NCBI GenBank assembly: GCA_025403435.1
Contig: CM046347.1
Coordinates: forward strand, 24,874,597-24,938,596
DNA: 64,000 nt
Source of the DNA: Artocarpus heterophyllus
Lineage: Eukaryota > Streptophyta > Magnoliopsida > Rosales > Moraceae
Direction of reading: 5' to 3'
In this document: positions 55,521 to 64,000 of the stretch, in pieces
How positions within the stretch are numbered: the stretch's first letter is position 1
Layout: each line of letters opens with the position of its first letter
Position numbers and translations under genes: made by a program
The notes under the pieces: generated by a model
Seen by the model: the letters and a program-made list of their open reading frames with translations, nothing else
Database searches by the model: none
Told to the model about the DNA's origin: nothing

Positions 55521-57633
55521 TGTAACGCCCTGGAATTTATTTAATGTTATTGTAATATAAATGATGAATTAGTGTGCCATAATTAATGTTTCAACATTAA
55601 TTTGATTACTTGTTTTGTTAATTTGATGAATTTAAATGATTTCTTATTGTTTTAAAATGATGTTTTGAGTTTTAAAACACAACAATTTGTAAAATGTTAA
55701 AAATATTCCGTTTTACAAAACCGTGGGTGGCATTTGGTTTTCGTACAGTAAAATCGCCCACAAATTTCCTCTATTTATTTCCTTTTTCCCCTCCTCTCTC
55801 CTCACTCTCCCTGATCTCACTCTCTCTTCTCTCTCTCTCTCTCTCTCGCCCGAGACTCTCTTGTTCTCTCTCAAATGCTCTCTCTAATTTTTGAATCAAA
55901 TTCGAATCCAAGCTTCGGGCTAGCAAGGAGGAAGCTCGGGAACGTGATTTGGCAACCGAGAACGCGGATTGAAGCTTTGATTCGAGGTTAGTTTTGAAAT
56001 TTCTAAACTTTTTCTAAAATTTTCAATTTTGTGCATTTTTGAAATCTAGGTTTGCTTGAGTTTAGAAAACCTTTGATTTGAGTTAAATGAACTTAGAACA
56101 ACTAGATTCTAAGCTTAGATTGAAGAAAAACGGATTGGATTCAAGATTTTTCATTTTTCTCCATATTTTCTCAATTTCGGATGTTTGAGATTTTTGGGTC
56201 TAAATTTTGTTTAAATGAGTCCAAATGTGTTCTAGTATGTTTTTCTATCAAGTATGATTGTTTTCTATGCCTCGGATTTGAGAAAAACAGGTTAGAATCA
56301 AGATTTGTGTTTTGGGGATCGAGGAACCTGTGGCTGGATTTCTGGGTTTTCCTAGTTCGGCAAGCCGAATCACGTGTTCGGTAGGCCGAAACAGGGATCG
56401 GCAGGCCGAACCTGGGGAATGACCGGCTGACCGGACTTCGTTTCCGGCAGGCCGAACTGTGCAGTTCGGCCGGCCGAAGCAGGGAGTCTGGCAGGCTGAC
56501 CGAGCATGGAGAATTTTGTGATTTTTCACCCGTTTTCACTGTTTTGAACCCCGATTTAAATTCCAACCTTATAGAATGATTTTAAAGATATAAATGGCAC
56601 ACTAGGACATCATGAAATGGTTTAGTAACATAGAATGTCTCGAACTAGATATTGATCGACTTAGTGTGTATCTAGGATCGTTCGTGGTTCCGCGGAGCTA
56701 ACGTCTAGCGGACCGGGATTACGGTGTGGGGCACCGGCACGAGTATTGAGGTAGGACTTCTACCCCATTCTTTGGTAGCCTAGTTTCAAAATGATTTGGC
56801 TTTGAAAAGGATTTCTATTAAAATGTTTTCAATGGTTGTTTAAAAATGAATTTATCGGTTATATTTTAATATTCCGTGAACTGAAATGGACTTCATAATA
56901 AATGTAAATGATAACACTCGGTAATTGGGCTTTGAATGATGATGATAATAAACATATAGGCAGGATGCCATATCAAAGATCGGGTCGTGTAGCGATCGAC
57001 CTTGGGGGTAGGTCCCGAAACCCAGCTGGGCCACTATGGTGGTGATATTATTATGGTTTGCCTAGGAAAAGAAAAATGATATTTCTGGTTGTCAGAGTCA
57101 ATTGTTCTGGGTAAGGACGGTTTTATTCAAATTTATTTATTTATCTATTCAAGGTTTCTTTTAAATAATCCCTGAATAGTGAAATATTTCTTTAAATCAA
57201 ATTATTTTATAAAAATATAGTCCTACTGAGCCTTTCGCTCACGTTTTATTTGTTTTAAATTTCCCCCCCTTCTAGGTGGTTTTCCATTTAGGTTTGGAGA
57301 GGACTCAACGGACAGGACCTAGGAGCAATAGAGAGACTAGTAAATTTATTTGTATTATTTAAATCAAGGCATGTAAGATTTTAACTTTATTTGTACTTGG
57401 ACTGTGATTGTATTTATGATATTGTCAGTACCATGTGTGTGCACAAGTTGTGGGTCTGTGGGACCCATACTAGCTATGTTTACTCTTTAATATTATTATT
57501 CATGCTATGGCTTTCTTTAAATTTTCACATTTTATATTTAACTCAAACCCTTAAACTCTTGATTTTAATTAAATTCTCCTTTAATTAATTTAAATAATCC
57601 GCAACGTCACCTCTCGTACTCCGGGGCGTGACA
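55521..57633 (+). repeat. Gypsy 3' LTR
   Basis: 2113 bp. Its minisatellite (56355-56510) lacks 23 bp relative to the 5' LTR, consistent with a deletion between repeat units. Confidence 0.92.
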
Positions 57634-58700
57634 ACATGTTTGCTTATTGTGCACTTTCCCTTGCAATGATTGCATCTCTTAACAATTTGCAGGTTGTAAT
57701 CCGCTTATTCTCGGGTTCTCTATTTGGCTAACAGTTTTCAGCGCCCTTATTTTGCACGACGATAGGGTCTCAATTTTTGTGCTTGAGCAGTCGTAGTATC
57801 TGCTTCACTTGCGTTGTTTGTCTCGATGCTAGCTCTATATTTTAGAAAAGGCTCTCAAATTTAGTGGTCAACCTTGAAATCTCCATCTTTGCCTCGGTGT
57901 AGAATTCTAGAACCTTGGTGGCATGAAGGACAACTTGTTCAAATATGTTGATATGGAGCCGTATCTAACCATTTGTCTAATCTCGTCAGACAATTCCATA
58001 AAAGGTCCCTCACCTTGATCGACTATGGATTTTACATTCAGCGTCTACCTATTCATGGAATTCCATACCTTGATGCATATTTTTTATTAGGCTTTTTTTT
58101 GGGAAATGAATTAGATATATTTATTCTAAGACTCGATTTATCTATGTAAGAAAACCAAATTTATTCTATACACAAGAATAAAAAAAAATAATGCAAGATT
58201 TAAGAAGCAATAATCAATAAGTAGACATAAATTAGTAAGAAATGGATAAAAAAAATGAGAAAAGTCAGATTTTAGAGACATCTAAAACTTTTGTTTATAA
58301 AAAGAGAAGACATATTGTGCAAAATACAAATACAAGGACGATTTTATAAATAAGAAGAGTTAAGGTCACTTTTATTTATTTTTCTTAAAAAAAGTAAACT
58401 TAGTGTTTTTAGTTTTGTTTTATTAATAATTGTTTGAGTCTTTTTTTTTAAACTACAATTGGGATTTTTTTTTTAATATTCTTTTTCCACTCATGAGTAA
58501 TGTTTATTATCCATATATATAAGAGGTGATTGAATCATAGGTAACTACCTAGAACATTAATTGGCTTTTGATTATAAAAATTAAAGAAAAAAAAACCCAA
58601 ATGATTGAAAGAAAATAGCTAGTGGGCTCTTAAAATTGGGGCTTTAAGCATCGACTTAAAATGCCTTATGGTTAATTCGATATTGGTTTGTGTGGAAATC
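57634..58700 (+). other. Interval without a supported gene
   Basis: The first ~450 bases are of mixed composition and are the right half of the locus split by the gypsy element. The rest is very AT-rich with A and T runs. No frame is recognisable. Confidence 0.55.
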
Positions 58701-58961
58701 CAGTTCTTGTCCCTATTCTTAGGGATCTTAATTGAAGAATATTTGTCTTTTAATGCAGATTATTCTAATTTTTGATTTTATAGTCAATCACCTGATTTAG
58801 CTCCCTAATCCTAGGAATTAGTTTTGATTCTACGCTGATGTAATTAGCTGATTTTTAGGCTGATGTAAATTAGCTGTTTCATAGGTCTAATCTCTATATA
58901 ATGTACACTCCTCTCATTATTGAATTGAAGAAAATTACACATTTCTCAACCATTTTCTTCA
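58700..58961 (+). repeat. Copia-C 5' LTR (left edge uncertain)
   Basis: Ends in TTCA at 58961 before the primer site. TATATAAT is at 58895-58902, followed by a short R/U5-like tract. The left boundary cannot be fixed because no second LTR is present. Confidence 0.5.
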
Positions 58962-58973
58962 TGGTACCAGAGC
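58962..58973 (+). other. Copia-C primer-binding site
   Basis: TGGTACCAGAGC has one change from the initiator-Met site, 28 bases before the gag ATG. Confidence 0.75.
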
Positions 58974-58989
58974 CTGGTTGATATCTTCC

Positions 58990-61900
58990 ATGGCCACTGA
59001 AATTCCTCCTTCCTCTTCTTCCACCTCTGATGTTATTCTTGTCCAGGAAATAGTTCCTTCTAGCAGCCACCCATTAACCGAAAATTCACCTATTACCTTG
59101 CATAAACTCACAGGCCAAAATTATATTCAATGGTCTCAGTTAGTTTTGATGTTTATATACGAAAAGGGAAAGGATGAATACATTTTCGGAGAGGTAGCCC
59201 CTCCAAAGAAGGAAGACCCTGGTTTCAGAAAATGGAATGCTGAAAATAACATTGTCATGTCATAGCTCATAAACTCCATGACCATTGACATTGGTGAGAA
59301 TTTCATGTTTTATGAAACAGCAAGGGAGATATGGAATGCAACAAAGGAAACCTACTCTGACAAGGAGAATACGTCAGAAATTTTTGAGATTGAAGGAGCT
59401 CTACATGAATTGCATCAAGGTGATATCTCTGTCACCCAATACTTCAACGCTCTCATTCGGAGATGGCAACAACTTGATCGGTTTGAGTCCTACGATTGGA
59501 CCTGCCCCACTGATGCAACGAAATACAAGGCAATCCTAGAAAAAAAGAGAACCTTCAAGTTCTTACTAGGGTTAGACAAAAGCCTTGATGAAGTCCATGG
59601 TCGAATCTTGGGAATGAAACCTCTTCCATCCATCCGAGAAGCCTTTTCTGAAGTCCGACGTGAAGAAAGCAGGAGAAAGGTAATGCTCGGCGCATCAACA
59701 ATTGAAGCTTCAGCGCTAGCTGTGTACAAGAATCCGAACTTCAACCAAGACAGAAAGGAAAGGCCTAAATGTGAACACTGCAGAAAGATGGGACATACAA
59801 AAGACAAGTGCTGGGATCTTCATGGCAAACTACCAAATTACAAACCCAAACCTAGGAGTGGAAATAGCGCTGGCACTTCAACTGAGAATCAGTCCACCAA
59901 AACCGAAGGCAGCCCATTCACTAAGGAACAATTAGAGGCTCTTCAGACTATCCTAGCCCAAGCCAACCTGTCTCAAAACTCAATCATAGGAACCAGTTCT
60001 CTTGCACAGAAAGGTAATGCACTAAAAGTCATTACATTTCACAAAGAACAATCTAGTTCTTGGATTATTGACTCAGGCACCTCTGACCACATGACAGGAG
60101 ATGCAAACTTACTTCAGAATTTTATTCCATGTTCACATACTATATCTGTCCAAATAGCTGATGGATCTCTATCAAAAGTTGCTCGCTTTGGATCAGTGCC
60201 TCTCACCAAAGAGATTGTTCTCGACTCTGTGCTTCTTGTGCCAAAACTTGATTGTAATCTTTTATCCATTAGCAAGCTAACTAAGGACCTAAAATATATT
60301 GCTAATTTTTCCTCTAAATCTTGCAAATTTCAGGACTTGGTTTTGGGGAGGATGATTGGCAATGCTGATGTATGTGACGGTCTCTACCTTCTCAAGAATA
60401 AAAGGAGTCATGAAGGGCTTCATCAACCAACCAATTGTGTCTCTAAAAGTATCGTGTCTACATCTGTCTCCAGTTTAAATAAAGATGATGCAATCATGTT
60501 ATGGCATTTTCGTTTGGGTCACCCAAATTTCATTTATCTTTCAAAACTGTTCCCATCATTGTTTGTTAATAAAAATCCAAAATTGCTGAATTGTGAAGTC
60601 TGTCAATTTTCAAAGCATGTTCGAAATTCATATCCAATTTCTCCATACATATCATCTAGACCATTTGCAACTATTCATAGTGATGTGTGGGGTCCCTCAA
60701 GGGTAAAAAACATAACCGGATCACGATGGCTTGTTTTATTTGTTGATGATCATACTCGAGCTACTTTGGTATTTCTAATGAAAGATAAATCAAAAGTAGG
60801 ACAAATATTCAAAAATTTTGCAAGAATGATCCAAACACAATTTAATTCAAAAATCCAAATCTTTAGAACAGATAATGCCAGGGAATACTTTGCATCACAT
60901 CTTGGGAATTACCTCCTTGACTTAGGGATAGTTCATCAAAGTTCTTGTGTAGATACACCCCAACAAAATGGAATCGCTGAGAGAAAAAACCGTCATCTAC
61001 TTGAAGTAGCTCGATCTCTCCTTTTCACATATAATGTGCCCAAGCATTTCTAGGGGGAAGCCGTGTTAACTGTAGCCTATCTTATTAACCGAATGCCTTC
61101 TAGAATATTGTCCTTTAAAACACCATGTGAAAAGCTCCTTGCGTCCTTTCCAACAACTCCTTTGATCTCAACAATTCCTATAAAAAATTTTGGGTGTTTA
61201 GCATTTGTACACATCTATCAAAACCATCAAAGTAAACTAGATCCAAAATCTAAAAAATGCATCTTTCTTGGTTATTCACAAACCCAAAAGGGTACAGATG
61301 TTTTTCCACTACAAAGGGACGATTCTACACCACTATGGATGTTACTTTTCATGAGGATCAACCATTTTTTCCAAAATCCACCATTTAGGGGGAGAATAAC
61401 CAAAGTGAATGGCAAATTTGGGAAACAAGTTTGAGTCCCAACCGAGTCTTCCAAGTCAACCAAGTCTTTCGAGTCCATCTTCCTTCGAGTCAAACTCACC
61501 TTCCATTCCTCAGCCAGTCTTAGATAATTTAGTCCCAATACCAACATCAGGTGAAGTCCGATCAGAAACTCCTCTTATTCACGAAGAAGAAGAACTGAAC
61601 ACACAACAGCTGCAAAGTCAAGAATCTGAACCTAATACCGAAGCCCGAAATGAGCCAAGTAATAGTAATATTGTTTCTGAACCTGATGTTTCGATTAATG
61701 ATCTTGGTTGGCCAATTGCTATACGGAAGGGGGTACGTTCATGCACTCAGCATCCTATATCTAAATATGTTTCTTATGCAAGTTTGTCCCCTAGTTTTTG
61801 GGCCTTTACTACTAATCTAGTAGCAGCTGAAATTCCCAAGGACATCCACGAAGCTTTGAAGCATCCAAAGTGTAAAGCTGTAGTTGAAGAAGAAGTTAAG

Positions 61901-63240
61901 GCCCTTGCAAAGAATGGCACATGGGAAATAATTAGCCTACCAAAGGATCGAAAAACGGTAGGATGTAAATGGATTTTCACCATCAAGTATCATGCAGATG
62001 GCAGTATAGATAGGTACAAAGCAAGACTTGTAGCAAAGGGATTCACACAATCCTATGGAATCGACTATTGAAAGACTTTTGCACCTGTAGCGAAGCTCAA
62101 CACTGTTAGAGTTCTTCTGTCTATTGCTGCCAACCTTGACAGGCCATTATACCAACTTGATGTCAAGAATGCTTTCCTTAATGGCAACCTAGAGGAAGAG
62201 GTCTACATGGAGGTACCTCCTGGTCTAATGATAGAGAATCAACCAGAAGCAGTCTGTAAACTCAAGAAGTCTCTCTATGGACTCAAACAATCCCCAAGGG
62301 CTTGGTTTGACAGATTTACTCGTGCAATGAAGAAGTTTGGATATTACCAATGTCAATCAGATCACACTATGTTCCAAAGAAACACTCCCGAAGGAAAAAA
62401 GGTAATCTTTACAGTGTATGTTGATGACATTATAGTAACAGGAGATGACAGAAAGGAGATACAAGAGCTAAAGAAGTTCCTAGCAAAGGAATTCGAGATC
62501 AAAGACTTGGGGTTTCTAAGATACTTTCTTGGGATGGAAGTGGCTCGTACCAGCAAAGGTGTTTGTGTCACTAAACATAAATATATAATGGATCTCCTCA
62601 AGGAAACAAGAATACTAGGATGCAAACCTATCGATACACCTATGGACTCTGTAAAGAAGTTGGGAATTGGGCAAGAATGACCTCCAGTGGATAAAGGGAG
62701 ATATTAACGTCTAGTTGGAAAGCTGATATTGCCTTTTCTGTGAGTGTTAGTTAATTTATGAACAATCCCAGAGAAGAACATCTTGAAGTCGTTCTTAGAA
62801 TTATCATATATTTGAAAATGACTCCAGGAAAGGGACTCTTCTTCAAAAGAAACAATGAAAGAAGTGTCAAGGTTTTCACTGATGCAGATTGGGCAGGTTC
62901 ACCAATTGATAGAAGATCAACCTCTGGATACTGCACGTATGTATGGGGAAACTTGGTAACTTGGAGGAGTAAAAAGCAGTCAGTTGTTGCTAGGAGTAGT
63001 GCTGAAGCAGAGTTTAGAGCTCTTGCACTTGGAATTTGTGAAGTTATGTGGATCCAACGACTACTTGCAGAACTAAACCTATCCAGAGAAGAACCACTGA
63101 AAGTGTTTTGTGATAATCAAGCAGCCATCGGTATTGCAAGGAATCCTGTCCACAATGATCGCACAAAACATATTGAGATTGATCGACATTTTATCAAAGA
63201 GAAGATTGAAACCAATGTCATCTCATTGTCCTACATACCT
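58990..63240 (+). pseudogene. Copia-C gag-pol, disabled and 3' truncated
   Basis: A different copia family from Copia-A and -B. Gag starts at the ATG at 58990 (ITLHKLTGQNYIQWSQL). The zinc knuckle CEHCRKMGHTKDKC is near 59770, protease WIIDSGTSDHMTGD near 60063, and the integrase zinc region and core span 60500-61060 (DTPQQNGIAERKNRHLL). RT starts near 61960, with YVDDIIVTGDD near 62417, and RNase H follows (DADWAGSPIDRRSTSGY near 62880; FCDNQAA near 63108). TAG at 59263 and 61051 replaces expected Trp. Frameshifts lie near 61290 and 62690-62740, the latter with loss of about seven codons, and TGA is at 62069. The end of pol, polypurine tract and 3' LTR are missing. Confidence 0.9.
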
Positions 63241-63420
63241 ACTCGCCTTCGAATAAGCATACTTCAGAACATTATTCTAGCTTTCTGGTCTTTTCTTTCA
63301 ACACATGTGCTGGACACCCCCATATACAGATTTGTCATATACTAGGTTTACGACCCTTCCATAACTCTAAGGGTGCTTTTAGAATAGACTTAGATTGAAC
63401 CATGTTTAGAATATATACTT
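63241..63420 (+). other. Junction between two copia remnants
   Basis: Unassigned AT-rich sequence between the truncated Copia-C RNase H and the antisense fragment. No LTR end is recognised. Confidence 0.5.
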
Positions 63421-64000
63421 CAGTTTATAGTGCATATATCCAGAATGAAGTGGGTAATGATGAGCAGCTGTGCATGGATCTCACCATATGAAACAACGTC
63501 CGATTTCTTCTCTCTGCAACACCATTTTGTTGTGGTGTTCCAAGTGCGGTGAGTTGTGATAGAATACCATGTTCTATCAAATAGTTTTTGAACTCAGCAT
63601 CAAGTTATTCTCTTCCTCAATCAAATCAAAGAGTTTTCACCAACTTTCATAATTGTTTTCAGCTTCTGCTTGGAATTATTTGAACTTTCCAAAAGTTTCA
63701 AATTTCCTTAGCATAATTTACATAATCCATACCTCGAACAATCGTCAATAAATGTGATGAAATATTCATAACCACCACGTGTTTGTACATTCAATGGACC
63801 GTAGTCATCTGAATGTATTAGCTCAAGTAGTTTCTTGGGCCTTTTGCCTTTTGTAGAGAAAGGCCTTTTAGTCATTTTACCTTCAAGATAAGATTCACAA
63901 ACTGGTAGAAAACTAACTTTTAATTCTCTTAAAGGACCATCCTTTAGTAGTCTTAATTACATGACCTAATGTAAGGTGCCATAGGTATGTTTCATCATCA
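63421..64000 (-). pseudogene. Antisense copia integrase remnant (Copia-D)
   Basis: On the complement, frames read YLEGKMTKRPFSTKG and GGYEYFITFIDDCSRYG (about 63730-63900), then [16 protein letters not shown] (about 63490-63540). These are the end of the integrase zinc region and the core of a copia element related to, but distinct from, Copia-A and -B. Several shifts and stops separate the pieces. It runs off the window end. Confidence 0.85.

Larger units (their letters stand above)
48656..57633 (+). mobile_element. Ty3/gypsy chromovirus, full-length but disabled
   Basis: An 8978-bp element: LTR, initiator-Met primer site, gag, protease, RT, RNase H, integrase, chromodomain-like tail, polypurine tract, LTR. 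Integrase after RT defines Ty3/gypsy; the chromodomain and ~2.1 kb LTRs suggest the Tekay/Del chromovirus group. Flanks gcatg (48651-48655) and acatg (57634-57638) look like a target duplication with one mismatch. The LTRs differ by scattered substitutions and one 23-bp deletion. Confidence 0.93.

Overview
This is nuclear DNA of a flowering plant, probably a eudicot. The evidence is one intron-rich CNGC20-type ion channel gene set among stacked LTR retrotransposons with plant-type initiator-Met primer-binding sites. No rRNA, tRNA, CRISPR or bacterial gene organisation was seen.

Left block (1-34282): a three-level nest. The oldest element is Copia-B, a decayed Ty1/copia element with about 2.0 kb LTRs. 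Its 5' LTR is interrupted by a related, less decayed element, Copia-A, whose own 5' LTR begins left of the window. Copia-A is itself split twice by members of one non-autonomous family with large LTRs (called LARD here). LARD-1 (3565-11774, plus) has two 1974-bp LTRs in which I saw no difference. LARD-2 (13491-22609, minus) has LTRs with about 20 differences. Each LARD has a perfect 5-bp target duplication (tgaac, tttgc). Neither carries gag or pol. Instead each carries cargo: an intronless LOG-like gene (cytokinin nucleotide phosphoribohydrolase family) and, upstream, a small basic Cys-rich reading frame that resembles plant RNA-virus nucleic-acid-binding proteins. This cargo pair is the most unusual content of the window.

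Middle (34283-48655): MITE-like and hAT-like repeats, then the only clear host gene. This is a 12-coding-exon cyclic nucleotide-gated channel (38760-47113, 776 residues predicted), with a hAT-like insertion in one intron and local tandem duplications.

Right block (48656-64000): a nearly complete Ty3/gypsy chromovirus with a C-terminal chromodomain-like segment (48656-57633), disabled by in-frame TAG codons and frameshifts. After it come a 3'-truncated Ty1/copia element (Copia-C, from about 58700 to 63240) and an antisense copia integrase remnant running off the window end.

Two signals cut across element classes. A GC-rich near-palindrome, TCGGCAGGCCGA, is repeated in the copia leaders, in the copia LTRs (opposite orientation) and in the gypsy LTRs. 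The copia 5' leaders also carry a row of hairpins, one of which shows a compensatory base-pair change between Copia-A and Copia-B.
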